From assembly GCF_020171465.1 (NCBI RefSeq), contig NZ_JAIUZR010000004.1, positions 868,001-932,000 on the forward strand: a stretch of 64,000 bases of DNA, given 5' to 3'. The position numbers and the translations under genes are program-made. The notes under the pieces are model-generated. The model was not told the DNA's origin. It ran no database searches and worked only from the letters and a program-made list of their open reading frames with translations. Shown here in pieces: positions 54,324 through 63,446 of the stretch; the stretch's first letter is position 1; each line of letters begins with the position of its first letter. This DNA is from Lutimonas saemankumensis (GTDB taxonomy: Bacteria > Bacteroidota > Bacteroidia > Flavobacteriales > Flavobacteriaceae).

Positions 54324-55187
54324 ATGAAAAATATTGCATTTATATGTTTCTTTTTACCCCTGGCGATTTTAGCCCAGGAAAATGTAAGTAAGAAACAGGA
54401 AAGAACAAAAGAGAATCAAAAGCCTGCTAAAATCAAACTCGCAGAAAAGCAGATTCTTAGAAAAGGGAATGATCTTTTTAAAGAAAAGAGGTTTGTTGAT
54501 GCCGAAGTTAAATATAAAAAGGCGCTAAAGGAGAATCCAAATTACAGGACAGCGGGTTATAATTTAGGAAATGCCGTTTATGAACAAAATCGATTTGAAG
54601 AAGCCTTGCCTCAGTATGAACTTGTAGCTAAAAGTGCGGGTGATAATGAAACAAGAGAAAAGGCGTTTCATAATATTGGCAACGTTATGATGAAGCAAAA
54701 GCAATATGCAAAAGCAATTGAGGCTTACAAAAACTCATTGCTTATCAATCCGGGAGACGAGACTACCCGTTATAATCTTGCTCTTGCACAGAAGCTTTTA
54801 AAAGATCAGCAGCAAAATAACGAGAATCAAGATCAGAATCAGGATCAGAACAAAGATCAGAACCAGGATCAGAACCAGGATCAGAATCAGGATCAGAATA
54901 GTGAGAATAAAGATAAGGAAGAGGAACAGGGAGAGGATGAAAAGAAAGATCAGGATAAAAACCAGGGCGATAATAATGAAGATGAACAGGATCAGCAGGA
55001 TAATCAGGATCAGCAGGACAAGGGAGATAAGCAGGAGCAACAAAAACAACCTCAGCCTAATCAGCTGAGCCAGCAACAGATAGAACAGCTCCTTGAGGCC
55101 ATGAGCAACGAGGAAAATAAGACTCAGAAAAAAGTAAACGCAAAAAAAGCAAAGGGTAAAAAGTTAAACCAGGATAAAGACTGGTAA
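54324..55187 (+). CDS. batC: BatC, TPR protein with QDQN repeats
   Basis: 287 aa from the ATG at 54324, 1 nt after the batB stop; an ATG at 54312 (four residues longer, overlapping batB) is possible. Signal peptide ending ILAQ, TPR repeats at about residues 45-165 (AGYNLGNAVYEQNRFEEALPQYE, AFHNIGNVMMKQKQYAKAIEAYKNSLLINPGDETTRYNLALA), then a low-complexity acidic and Gln-rich tail with QDQN repeats and a basic C-terminal end. Typical BatC layout; TPRs probably mediate binding to BatA/BatB. Confidence 0.9.
   Translation: MKNIAFICFFLPLAILAQENVSKKQERTKENQKPAKIKLAEKQILRKGNDLFKEKRFVDAEVKYKKALKENPNYRTAGYNLGNAVYEQNRFEEALPQYELVAKSAGDNETREKAFHNIGNVMMKQKQYAKAIEAYKNSLLINPGDETTRYNLALAQKLLKDQQQNNENQDQNQDQNKDQNQDQNQDQNQDQNSENKDKEEEQGEDEKKDQDKNQGDNNEDEQDQQDNQDQQDKGDKQEQQKQPQPNQLSQQQIEQLLEAMSNEENKTQKKVNAKKAKGKKLNQDKDW
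54825..54896 (+). repeat. 12-bp tandem repeat within batC
   Basis: Six units of the form aaNcaN-gatcag, coding for N-Q-D-Q repeats. All units are in frame, so slippage would lengthen or shorten the tail by four residues at a time without breaking the gene. Confidence 0.85.
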
Positions 55188-55234
55188 ATAAAACTTGAAT
55201 TTTGTCGTTTTGACAGATCGAAAGTAGAAGAAGA

Positions 55235-56995
55235 ATGAAACGAAAATTTTTAGGCACATTGATAATACTGCTGGCAGTACAAAGCGTCATGGCACAGGTG
55301 ACGTTTAAAACTGCTGTAAGTAAGACTGAACTCGGTCTCAATGAACGTTTGAGAATTGAATTTTCAATTGACAGGCAGGGAGGTGATGACTTTACCCCTC
55401 CCGATTTTAAGAATTTTAAGGTTCTGGCAGGCCCGAGTCAATCGAGTAGTTTTTCTTCCATTAACGGTAAAACTTCCTATAAACTTACCTATACCTATGT
55501 GATCCAGCCTATCGCTAAAGGTACTTTTATAATACCCTCGGCAACAATTACGTATGAAGGAGAGAAGATCAAATCAAATACCGTGAGGGTTACGGTGTCT
55601 GATGCCATTGAGATTCCGGAGGACCCAAATGACCCTAGGTATGTGGCACAGCAGAATATTCACCTGGTGGCTGAAGTATCTAATTTAAGGCCTTATGTAG
55701 GAGAAAGTATTTCCGTGGTATATAAATTATATGTTGACATCAACAAGGTAAATGTTCAAAATACCAGGGAAGCTTCTTCACCTTCTTTTAATGGATTCTG
55801 GAATCAGAACATCGAGGTAAAAAAATGGGTGGCAAAGAATGGTACCTATGGAGGAAAACCGCATCGATTTGTAATTGTTCGCAAGATGGTATTGATACCT
55901 CATAAATCAGGGAAGCTCGAAATTGATCCCCTCGAAATGGAAATAACAGCCGGAGTTCCTATTGGAAGGAGGGATTTCTTTGGAAACATGCTAATGAACG
56001 ATGTGAATTTCACCCTTACCTCTGGGAAAAAGACCATAAGGGTGAAGGAATTGCCCGAAGTGGGTAAACCTTTTAATTTCACGGGTGCCGTTGGAGATTA
56101 TAAGTTCTCGGTAACCCCTAATAAAACTGTTTTAAAAGCCAATGAATCCGCGCTGATCAAAGTAGAACTTAAGGGTAAGGGAAATCTTAAACTGGTTAAG
56201 CTACCAGGTATCGAAACTTCAAGCGGTCTTGAGGTATACGAGCCGGAACACAAGGAAAATATTAAAACAACGCTTAACGGGTTGACCGGATCTGTTTACG
56301 ACCAGTACGCGATTGTGCCTCAGACAAGAGGAAAATTTAAGATACCATCGGTTGGTTTCTCATATTTTAACCCGAAGGAAGAAAAATATTATTCAGTAGA
56401 ATCCGAGCCAATTTTGCTCAATGCATTACAAGGTGCGGAACCCGTTGATGAAGCTGTGGTGACGAATAAAAAATCAGTGATCAGCAATGAGGGCGACATA
56501 CGATATATAGCCTTAAAGTCAGAGTTTGATTCCGTCATTAAAGAAGACGATTTCTTCGGATCCAATCTATTTTACTGGTTGATGATTTTGCCATTATTAT
56601 CAATTCCGCTGGGTATTTATATTGGAAAGAAAAAACAGGAGAGAGATAGCGATATCATAGGAAATAAAAGACGTAAAGCGGATAGGCTGGCCCGGAGATA
56701 TTTGTCGCAGGCGAAAAAGGAATTGGGAAGAAAAGAAGCTTTCTACATTGCGCTGGAGAAGGCACTTCACAATTATCTTAAGGCAAAGCTTCATGTTGAA
56801 ACTTCTGAAATTTCAAGAGAAAAGATCGCTGAAATTCTCAGAAAGAAAGAGGTGGATCAGGATACGATAAACGAGTTTAGTAAAGTTTTGGAAAATTGTG
56901 ATTATGCCCGTTATACGCCTTCAACGGATGTGATGATGAAGAAGGAATATGAAAATGCGAAAACGGTAATTTCAAAGATTGATAAACAACTATAA
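55235..56995 (+). CDS. batD: BatD, large periplasmic/membrane protein
   Basis: 586 aa. Signal peptide ending VMAQ, several immunoglobulin-like beta domains (about 20-410; VTFKTAVSKTELGLNERLRIEFSID, later VGESISVVYKLYVDINKV, LKANESALIKVELKGKGNL), a membrane helix (LFYWLMILPLLSIPLGIYIG, about 444-463) and a cytoplasmic helical tail. Fits the BatD/oxygen-tolerance family. Upstream gap of 47 nt from batC; batE begins 16 nt downstream. Confidence 0.92.
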   Translation: MKRKFLGTLIILLAVQSVMAQVTFKTAVSKTELGLNERLRIEFSIDRQGGDDFTPPDFKNFKVLAGPSQSSSFSSINGKTSYKLTYTYVIQPIAKGTFIIPSATITYEGEKIKSNTVRVTVSDAIEIPEDPNDPRYVAQQNIHLVAEVSNLRPYVGESISVVYKLYVDINKVNVQNTREASSPSFNGFWNQNIEVKKWVAKNGTYGGKPHRFVIVRKMVLIPHKSGKLEIDPLEMEITAGVPIGRRDFFGNMLMNDVNFTLTSGKKTIRVKELPEVGKPFNFTGAVGDYKFSVTPNKTVLKANESALIKVELKGKGNLKLVKLPGIETSSGLEVYEPEHKENIKTTLNGLTGSVYDQYAIVPQTRGKFKIPSVGFSYFNPKEEKYYSVESEPILLNALQGAEPVDEAVVTNKKSVISNEGDIRYIALKSEFDSVIKEDDFFGSNLFYWLMILPLLSIPLGIYIGKKKQERDSDIIGNKRRKADRLARRYLSQAKKELGRKEAFYIALEKALHNYLKAKLHVETSEISREKIAEILRKKEVDQDTINEFSKVLENCDYARYTPSTDVMMKKEYENAKTVISKIDKQL

Positions 56996-57011
56996 AAAGG
57001 AACAAAGAAGT

Positions 57012-57779
57012 ATGCAGAAAGGGTTTGTAAATATGGTTCTGATTATGATGGTATACCTGACCGGAATATCACTTAAGGCACAGGATGCAGACAGTCTTTT
57101 TACATCAGCCAACAAGTTTTACCAGCAGGAAAATTATTTGGAAGCATTGGATCTGTACAAGAAAATAGAAGGTCAGGGACTTGAATCCTGGTCTTTGTAT
57201 TTCAATATGGCCAATATATATTACAAGACAAATCAGGTTGCTCCGTCTATATATTACTATGAAAAGGCTTTGCTATTGGACCCCAACAACAGAGATATTA
57301 AGTTTAACCTGGAATTTGCCAACAGGATGACCCTTGATAATATCGAGCCCCTGCCAAAAAGCCTGGGGCAAAAGTTCATGGATGGAATAGTATTGAAGTT
57401 TAATTATGAGACCTGGGCCAAAATAGCGGTTGGTCTGGCCTTTCTCTTTGCGCTATTATTCTTGCTTTATCATTTTTCATACAGCACAAGCAAAAAAAGA
57501 TTCTATTTTATTACGAGTGGACTTTGCGTAATATTTGTGACCACATCCGTGTTTTTCGCATTTAGAAATAAGCATTATGTTGATAATAACACCCAGGCTG
57601 TGGTGTTTTCAAACGCAGTTGCGGTGAAGAGTGCTCCTACAAAATCAAGCGAATTATATTTTGAACTTCATGAAGGCACCAAGGTTACGGTACTTGAGAC
57701 TTTGGACAATTGGAAAAAGATCAAAATAGCTGACGGTAAAATGGGGTGGCTGGATGCTTCTTCAATAAAGGAAATCTAG
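57012..57779 (+). CDS. batE: BatE, TPR-SH3 membrane protein
   Basis: 255 aa from the ATG at 57012; the longer frame from a TTG lies inside batD and is rejected. Signal peptide ending LKAQ, TPRs at about 30-110 (ANKFYQQENYLEALDLYKKIEG, YFNMANIYYKTNQVAPSIYYYEKALLLDPNN), two membrane helices (about 140-185), then an SH3 domain (AVAVKSAPTKSSELYFELHEGTKVTVLETLDNWKKIKIADGKMGWLD). Last gene of the operon, convergent with the methyltransferase gene 7 nt beyond. Confidence 0.9.
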   Translation: MQKGFVNMVLIMMVYLTGISLKAQDADSLFTSANKFYQQENYLEALDLYKKIEGQGLESWSLYFNMANIYYKTNQVAPSIYYYEKALLLDPNNRDIKFNLEFANRMTLDNIEPLPKSLGQKFMDGIVLKFNYETWAKIAVGLAFLFALLFLLYHFSYSTSKKRFYFITSGLCVIFVTTSVFFAFRNKHYVDNNTQAVVFSNAVAVKSAPTKSSELYFELHEGTKVTVLETLDNWKKIKIADGKMGWLDASSIKEI

Positions 57780-57786
57780 AAAATCT

Positions 57787-58554
57787 CTACAAAGGTTTAG
57801 AACAAACAGGAAGTATTTCTCCATTCGCCAGGCGGTATTTATCAATATCCTCCGGACTAAGCACTTTTGAATAATCTATTTCTTCAACTTTGAATCCAGC
57901 ATTACGAAGCCGGTCAAAATAGTCTCTTCCATACACTCTTACATGGTCATACTGTCCAAAATATTTCGCTCTTTCTTCAGGATCGGTAATTGAAGGGTCT
58001 TCAAAAGTTTTTTCTCTGTGAATTTCCTGAGGAACCTGAAAAATTCCCGTTCCTCCTTTTTTCATGACCCGAAAAAGTTCTTTCATGGCCTTTTGATCAT
58101 CATCGATATGCTCTAAGACATGATTACATAATACAAAGTCAAAAGAATTATCTTCAAAGGGAAGGTTGAGAATATCCGCTTTAATATCCACAATCGGACT
58201 GTAGAGATCAGCAGTCGTATAATCGAGATTTTTCATTTTTCGGAACAGCGATAAAAAACACTGTTCAGGAGCCATATGCAGAACCTTTAATGGTTTAGTA
58301 AAGAAATCGGTCTCGTTTTTCAGATAAAGCCATATCAATCGATGCCTTTCCAGAGAAAGGGTACTTGGAGATAAAACATTGGGCCTTTGGACAGCGTAAC
58401 CGTAGGGTAAAAATCGTTTAAAACTTTTCCCATCGATTGGATCTGTGTACCGATCACCCCTTAGCCATAGAGACAAGAATGGTCTGGCCAAATAACTTAA
58501 TTTGATCAAATAAGGTCGAGGAAAAGTGTTTAGGACCAATTTGAATATCTTCAT
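57787..58554 (-). CDS. Class I SAM-dependent methyltransferase
   Basis: 255 aa. The methyltransferase fold covers about residues 85-220: a degenerate motif I (VLHMAPEQCFLSLFRK, lacking the usual GxGxG), motif II-like DLYSPIVDIKADILNLPFEDNSFDFVLCNHVLEHIDDD, and GGTGIFQVPQ. Substrate unknown. Related proteins in this phylum are annotated as ubiquinone/sugar-type methyltransferases. Ten nt downstream of map, so probably co-transcribed. Confidence 0.85.
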   Translation of the reverse strand: MKIFKLVLNTFPRPYLIKLSYLARPFLSLWLRGDRYTDPIDGKSFKRFLPYGYAVQRPNVLSPSTLSLERHRLIWLYLKNETDFFTKPLKVLHMAPEQCFLSLFRKMKNLDYTTADLYSPIVDIKADILNLPFEDNSFDFVLCNHVLEHIDDDQKAMKELFRVMKKGGTGIFQVPQEIHREKTFEDPSITDPEERAKYFGQYDHVRVYGRDYFDRLRNAGFKVEEIDYSKVLSPEDIDKYRLANGEILPVCSKPL

Positions 58555-58563
58555 ATCAATAGC

Positions 58564-59370
58564 TTATTTAGACCTGAATTCAAGTTCTTCATCAGTTTCA
58601 ATTCCTAAAGCTTCGTTGATATATTTGAAGGTTGAAAGTAATTCCGGTTTGCCTTTGACGATGGCAACATCATGCTCAAAATGTGCACTGGGTTTCATAT
58701 CGGCAGTTTTAATGGTCCATCCATCGCTGTATTGTTTAATCCGATGCGTTCCCATATTGATCATGGGCTCAATGGCAACAACCATGCCCTCGACAAACTT
58801 TTTACCCTTGCCTCTTCTTCCGTAATTAGGCATTTCAGGGTCTTCATGCATTTCTCTACCTATTCCGTGCCCTACCAGCTCTCGAACAACCCCGTAGCCA
58901 TGGCTTTCCGTAAATTGCTGAATGGCATATCCCACATCACCAACCCTGTTACCTGCTCTGAACTGCCTGATACCCACATAGAGGCTTTCTTTTGTAATTT
59001 CAAGCAGCTTTTTGGTTTCCGGATCTATTTCACCAACAGCAAAAGTATAGGCATGATCCCCGTAAAAACCATTTTTTAAGGCCCCGCAGTCAACCGAAAT
59101 GATATCGCCTTCTTTTAAAGGTTCATCATTTGGAATCCCATGTACTACCTGCTCATTGGGACTCATGCATAGTGTATTTGGAAAATCATATAAACCGAGA
59201 AAACCGGGAACAGCTCCCTGATCTCTGATATATTCCTCTGCAATTTTATCAAGCTCCAGAGTGGTTACACCTGGTTTGATAACTTTGGCAATTTCTCCAA
59301 GAGTCCTTGAAACGACCAGAGCACTTTCTCTCATCAATTCTATCTCTTCAGGGGTCTTAATTTTAATCAT
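58564..59370 (-). CDS. map: Methionine aminopeptidase, type I
   Basis: 268 aa. The five metal ligands of the family are visible: Asp in SVDCGALKNG, Asp in YGDHAYTF, His in LVGHGIGREMHEDP, Glu in VAIEPMINMG and Glu in HFEHDVAIV. It removes initiator methionine from nascent proteins. A promoter element lies 18 nt upstream; the methyltransferase gene follows. Confidence 0.96.
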   Translation of the reverse strand: MIKIKTPEEIELMRESALVVSRTLGEIAKVIKPGVTTLELDKIAEEYIRDQGAVPGFLGLYDFPNTLCMSPNEQVVHGIPNDEPLKEGDIISVDCGALKNGFYGDHAYTFAVGEIDPETKKLLEITKESLYVGIRQFRAGNRVGDVGYAIQQFTESHGYGVVRELVGHGIGREMHEDPEMPNYGRRGKGKKFVEGMVVAIEPMINMGTHRIKQYSDGWTIKTADMKPSAHFEHDVAIVKGKPELLSTFKYINEALGIETDEELEFRSK

Positions 59371-59387
59371 GATTCCAAATTATGCGG

Positions 59388-59395
59388 CAAAGATA
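59388..59395 (-). promoter_or_regulatory. -7 promoter element of map
   Basis: Minus-strand TATCTTTG, an exact TAnnTTTG match, 17 nt before the map ATG. Confidence 0.45.
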
Positions 59396-59436
59396 CTATA
59401 AAAAGGTAATGACCTGAAAATTTAAGTTTTTATCTC

Positions 59437-60492
59437 TTAGCCTGCCTCAAGTAAGCGGTTAATTTTCTGGACAATCGTATTTGATTCTATGGATTGCATG
59501 CAATCTTCATATCCAGGAATTATTTTATTTCCATATATCGAAGTTGGAATAAAAGGATATTGATTCAGATCGGCTGTAATACTGTTTTCCAGAGGCTGTC
59601 CAAAAGGAACAAAACCTGCATAAGGATGTGTATTGCCCCAAAGGGTGATAACCGGAACCCCAAAGAGGGCTGCCATATGTCCGTTACCCGAGTCCATGCT
59701 TACCATAAGGTCTAAATTGCTGATCAGTTCGAGTTCATGTTGGAAAGACAACCTTCCCGCAATATTGACACAGTTTTTAAAGGAGGAAGAAATTTTATCC
59801 AATGATTCAGTCTCTTTTTTTCCTCCTCCAAACAGAAATATTTGGTGTCCTTTTTTTTCGAGGCCCTTAATGACCTGCTCCATTTTATTCAACGGATAAA
59901 CCTTCGTCTTGTAGGTCGCAAAAGGAGCGATTCCGATCCATTTGGAATTTTTATTTCCTGTAATTTCAACCACTTCTGCGGAGATTTCTTTTTGTCTGAA
60001 AAGTTTCACATTTGACAGGTCGATGGGCAGACCAAGTGAGCTGCAAACATCGGAATGACGCTGAAAAATTGATTTAATCGGCTTTAGTTTTTTTTTGCTG
60101 AGGGCAACAAGTTTTTTTCTGTCCGCTCTTCCCTTATCAATTGATGCATTATGAATTCTACTTGCTTTGAAAAGGTTTTTAAGGACTTTGGTTCTTAAAA
60201 CATCATGTAGATCTGCTACCGCGTCGATATCATATTCAGAGAGTTTCCTAAACAGTTTATAAAGGCCGGATAATCCCGAATTTAAGTATTCAGGATCGAT
60301 GGGGTGAAAAATTATTTCCGGGATTTCATTGAAAAAAGGTCTGAAAAATTCTCTTGATAAAATCGATATTTTAAGATCAGGATATTGCTGTCTCAGAGCC
60401 AGAACTATCGGAACGGTCATGGCGACATCTCCCAATGCCGACAAGCGGAGAATAAGTATGTGTTTAGGTCGATTAGATTTATTTTCGAGCAC
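59437..60492 (-). CDS. Glycosyltransferase family 9 (heptosyltransferase-like)
   Basis: 351 aa with a GTG start; an in-frame stop four codons upstream rules out a longer form, and the core begins at residue 11 (HILILRLSALGDVAMTVPIVLALRQQYP), a hallmark of ADP-heptose:LPS transferases. The second half has IGIAPFATYKTKVYPLNKMEQVIKGL and MVSMDSGNGHMAALFGVPVITLWGNTHP, the nucleotide-sugar binding site. It probably adds a sugar to the LPS core. It overlaps the DUF4254 gene by 14 nt, so the pair is coupled. Confidence 0.9.
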   Translation of the reverse strand: MLENKSNRPKHILILRLSALGDVAMTVPIVLALRQQYPDLKISILSREFFRPFFNEIPEIIFHPIDPEYLNSGLSGLYKLFRKLSEYDIDAVADLHDVLRTKVLKNLFKASRIHNASIDKGRADRKKLVALSKKKLKPIKSIFQRHSDVCSSLGLPIDLSNVKLFRQKEISAEVVEITGNKNSKWIGIAPFATYKTKVYPLNKMEQVIKGLEKKGHQIFLFGGGKKETESLDKISSSFKNCVNIAGRLSFQHELELISNLDLMVSMDSGNGHMAALFGVPVITLWGNTHPYAGFVPFGQPLENSITADLNQYPFIPTSIYGNKIIPGYEDCMQSIESNTIVQKINRLLEAG

Positions 60493-61081
60493 GAAGCACC
60501 GGATTTAAGTTATCATCGTTGTACATTTTCATCTGCTTGTAAACTTTCATGTATTTATCACCATTTTGAAAATCAGTTAATAACTCATCAATGGCAGTAC
60601 TAAGATCCTTTTTTTGTTCCATAAGAATCGATAATTTCAAAGAACAATTTTCGCGATGGGCATCAGATGCATTTTCTCTTTCAGCTTCCTCTTTCATATG
60701 ATAGATTTTCAAAGCCAAAATAGATAATCGGTCATAGGCCCATGCAGGACTTTCAGTATTGATCCTGGCATTTTCTTTAACCTGGATATTCTTATACTGA
60801 TCAAGGAAATAGCTGTCTATATACTCCACCATATCCGTTCTGACCTGGTTGGACTTGTCAATACGCCTTTTTATTTCAAGGGCTTCAAGAGCGTTGATCT
60901 CGGGATCACGAATTATATCTTCTAAATGCCACTGAACAGCATCAATCCAGTTTTTGTGATAAAACAGATGCCTGATATCATCTTTTTCGTATGGATTTTT
61001 GATTACTGAATTAATATCATCTGTAACATGGTAATCCTCAATGCTTTTCTCAAAAATGGTAAATGCTTCGTTTGATCTCAT
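60479..61081 (-). CDS. DUF4254 protein
   Basis: 200 aa, almost wholly helical and charged, soluble. Pattern HNKNWIDAVQWHLEDIIRDP-like (HLFYHKNWIDAVQWHLED), INALEALEIKRRIDKSNQVRTDMVEYID and SPAWAYDRLSILALKIYHMKEE fits DUF4254, a Bacteroidota family with unknown role. Its regular pairing with a GT9 gene, here overlapping by 14 nt, suggests a function in LPS core assembly; that is inference. Confidence 0.85.
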   Translation of the reverse strand: MRSNEAFTIFEKSIEDYHVTDDINSVIKNPYEKDDIRHLFYHKNWIDAVQWHLEDIIRDPEINALEALEIKRRIDKSNQVRTDMVEYIDSYFLDQYKNIQVKENARINTESPAWAYDRLSILALKIYHMKEEAERENASDAHRENCSLKLSILMEQKKDLSTAIDELLTDFQNGDKYMKVYKQMKMYNDDNLNPVLRARK

Positions 61082-61194
61082 ATATAGTTAATTCGTTGTG
61101 GTATTCACCTGATTGATTTTGATTTAAATTCGATACTCTTTAGTATGATACCAATAAAATAACGAATTTTCTAAAGGATGAAGTTAGGTGTAAA

Positions 61195-61611
61195 TTAACT
61201 TTTAAACAATCCAAAAAGACCCTTTTTAGATTTGTGTTCCTTTGGTTTTTCCGTTTTTAAAAGTTGTTGATAGATTTCTCCCCAACCCAAAAGGCCACCA
61301 ACATTCCTATCATCGATAAACACGTCGGCATTTACCTTCCTGCTCATACTTCCGTCAAATTTCTCTTCAGGATAACTCTTATTTACAGCGTAGAACTCGA
61401 GACCGTTTTTTTTACAGAAATCAACGGCTTCCTGCAATCTGTCTCCATACCTGTAGGTCCAAAGGATCAGCCGATGTCCTTTTTGTTGTAATTCGAGTAG
61501 CGTATCAAAAGCAAAAATTTTGGCCTGACCGATTTTGGGATATGCATCTTCCACAATCGTTCCATCAAAATCAACCGCAATCAGTAAAGAATTTTTAGGT
61601 AAAATCTTCAT
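61195..61611 (-). CDS. Small HAD-superfamily phosphatase (BT0820-like)
   Basis: 138 aa from the ATG at 61611. A TTG six codons upstream is open in frame but coincides with the -7 promoter box. HAD motif I DFDGT (14-18, nucleophile D14, acid D16), motif II-like LILWTYR, and motif III/IV ADVFIDDRNVGG. A minimal HAD without a cap, of the hydrolase group seen in Bacteroides BT0820; substrate unknown. The C-terminal tail is basic. Confidence 0.85.
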   Translation of the reverse strand: MKILPKNSLLIAVDFDGTIVEDAYPKIGQAKIFAFDTLLELQQKGHRLILWTYRYGDRLQEAVDFCKKNGLEFYAVNKSYPEEKFDGSMSRKVNADVFIDDRNVGGLLGWGEIYQQLLKTEKPKEHKSKKGLFGLFKS

Positions 61612-61626
61612 CTTCAAAATTTTTAT

Positions 61627-61657
61627 CAAATCTAACTATAATAAGTGCTTAAATCAA
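61627..61657 (-). promoter_or_regulatory. Promoter of the HAD phosphatase gene
   Basis: Minus strand: TTG (61657-61655), 20-nt spacer, TAGATTTG (61634-61627), exact -7 match; 15 nt before the ATG. Both boxes fit. Confidence 0.6.
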
Positions 61658-61734
61658 GCAAAAGCCTTTATAAAGACTCGTGCAGCACTTTTATAACGTT
61701 AAAATGAATAATTTCTTGTAACCAAATCTATAAA

Positions 61735-61751
61735 CCCCTTATAATCAGGGG
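61735..61751 (-). terminator. Weak hairpin after gpmI
   Basis: Arms CCCCT and AGGGG with a 7-nt loop, 20 nt after the gpmI stop; on the minus strand it is followed by TTTATAGATTT, a poor T-run. Confidence 0.4.
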
Positions 61752-61771
61752 TGAAATAAATCTGTCTATAT

Positions 61772-63295
61772 CTAAATTAAAAGGGATTCTCTTGTCATTT
61801 CATCAGGTTTTTCAACCTTTAAAAGGTCCAGAACTGTAGGAGCAATATCTCCCAAAATTCCGTTTTGAATTCCATTCTCCTTATTTTTTTCTACCAATAT
61901 GATAGGCACTGGGTAAATGGTATGTGCCGTATTTGGTGTACCGTCTTCATTGATCATCTTTTCACTATTTCCGTGATCCGCAATAATGATACTTGAGTAA
62001 TTATTTGCCAAGGCAGTTGTAACGACTTTTTCAAGACAACTGTCAACCGCCTCTGCAGCTTTCATGGCTGCCTCCATAACTCCGGTATGCCCAACCATAT
62101 CTGTATTTGCAAAATTCAAACATATAAAATCTGCTTCCTGAGCTTCCAGCTCAGGAACGATAGCATCTCTGATATCATATGCGCTCATTTCAGGTTTAAG
62201 GTCGTAGGTTGCCACCTTAGGTGAAGGACATAACAAACGTTTTTCTCCTTCAAATTCCTCTTCTCTTCCCCCGGAGAAGAAAAAGGTTACGTGGGGATAT
62301 TTTTCAGTCTCTGCGATACGAATCTGTTTTTTACCATTTTTTTCCAAGACTTCTCCCAGAGTCAAACTCAAATTATCCTTGGGATAGATTACGGAAACAT
62401 TCTTAAACGAATCATCGTAGTTGGTCATGGTAACATAATAAAGAGGTCGTTTATGCATACCGAACTCCTGAAAATTCTCCTGGGTCAATACCCTGGTTAA
62501 TTGCCTTCCCCTGTCAGTTCTAAAATTGAAGAATATAATGACATCATCTTCTTCTATTTTGGTAACGGGTTGATTATGGTCATCTACCATTACAATGGGT
62601 TTTATGAACTCATCAGTAATCCCTTCATCATAGCTCTTTTGAATACTTTCCAAAGCATTGGAAGACTTATCTCCTTCACCATTGACCATGACATCATAAG
62701 ATAATTTAACCCTTTCCCATCTTTGGTCTCTGTCCATTGCGTAATACCTTCCGCAAACACTGGCAAGTTTTCCGGTAGATTGAGCCATATGATTTTCAAT
62801 ATCCTCTACAAATCCGATACCGGATTTAGGATCAACATCTCTTCCATCCGTAAAGGCATGGACAAAAACATCATCAAGGTTTGCATCATGAGCCGCATTC
62901 AAAAGGCCTTTTAAGTGGTTGATATGAGAATGAACTCCTCCATCTGATAACAGTCCCAGAAAATGAATTTTCTTACCTTCATTTTTGGCATAATCAAAAG
63001 CGTCAGTAATTACTTTTTCCTGAGCCAGGGAACCGCTGTTAACGGCGTTATTGATCTTTACAAAATCCTGATACACAATTCTACCTGCACCCAGGTTCAT
63101 GTGTCCTACCTCGCTGTTACCCATCTGACCATCAGGTAAACCAACGTTGTAACCATCCGTTCTTAAATTCGAGTTGGGATAATTTTTGATCAGATAATCA
63201 AAATAAGGCGTACCTGCCTGATAAATTGCCGAGACATCCGGATTTTGGGTTTCACCCCATCCGTCTAAAATGATAAGAATAACTTTTTTTTCCAT
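61772..63295 (-). CDS. gpmI: 2,3-bisphosphoglycerate-independent phosphoglycerate mutase
   Basis: 507 aa, the usual length. Alkaline-phosphatase-fold metal site: IILDGWG (Asp 11), nucleophile Ser 61 in MGNSEVGHMNLGAGR, FVHAFTDGRDVDP, and the C-terminal NTDMVGHTGVMEAAM and IIIADHGNSE. Interconverts 3- and 2-phosphoglycerate in glycolysis. Transcribed alone from a promoter element close to the start. Confidence 0.97.
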   Translation of the reverse strand: MEKKVILIILDGWGETQNPDVSAIYQAGTPYFDYLIKNYPNSNLRTDGYNVGLPDGQMGNSEVGHMNLGAGRIVYQDFVKINNAVNSGSLAQEKVITDAFDYAKNEGKKIHFLGLLSDGGVHSHINHLKGLLNAAHDANLDDVFVHAFTDGRDVDPKSGIGFVEDIENHMAQSTGKLASVCGRYYAMDRDQRWERVKLSYDVMVNGEGDKSSNALESIQKSYDEGITDEFIKPIVMVDDHNQPVTKIEEDDVIIFFNFRTDRGRQLTRVLTQENFQEFGMHKRPLYYVTMTNYDDSFKNVSVIYPKDNLSLTLGEVLEKNGKKQIRIAETEKYPHVTFFFSGGREEEFEGEKRLLCPSPKVATYDLKPEMSAYDIRDAIVPELEAQEADFICLNFANTDMVGHTGVMEAAMKAAEAVDSCLEKVVTTALANNYSSIIIADHGNSEKMINEDGTPNTAHTIYPVPIILVEKNKENGIQNGILGDIAPTVLDLLKVEKPDEMTRESLLI

Positions 63296-63322
63296 GGCTT
63301 GTTGGGTATTGAAAATTCAGAT

Positions 63323-63330
63323 GCAAAGAT
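63323..63330 (-). promoter_or_regulatory. -7 promoter element of gpmI
   Basis: Minus-strand TATCTTTG, an exact TAnnTTTG match, 27 nt before the gpmI ATG. Confidence 0.45.
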
Positions 63331-63446
63331 ACGGAACAATTAGATTTTGACCTCTGTTTTCCTAGAAAATAAAAGTGAATTTTTCTAATTTTTACCGATA
63401 TCCGGAACGATAAAAATATTTACCCGAACAATAGTCTCATAATGGT

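Noticed and set aside
54798-55076. Minus-strand open frame of 92 codons, very rich in Leu and Ile
   Set aside because: It is the antisense of the QDQN repeats of batC; the hydrophobic composition is a by-product of the repeat.
61612-61629. N-terminal extension of the HAD phosphatase from a TTG
   Set aside because: The TTG is part of an exact -7 promoter element with a well-spaced -33 box.
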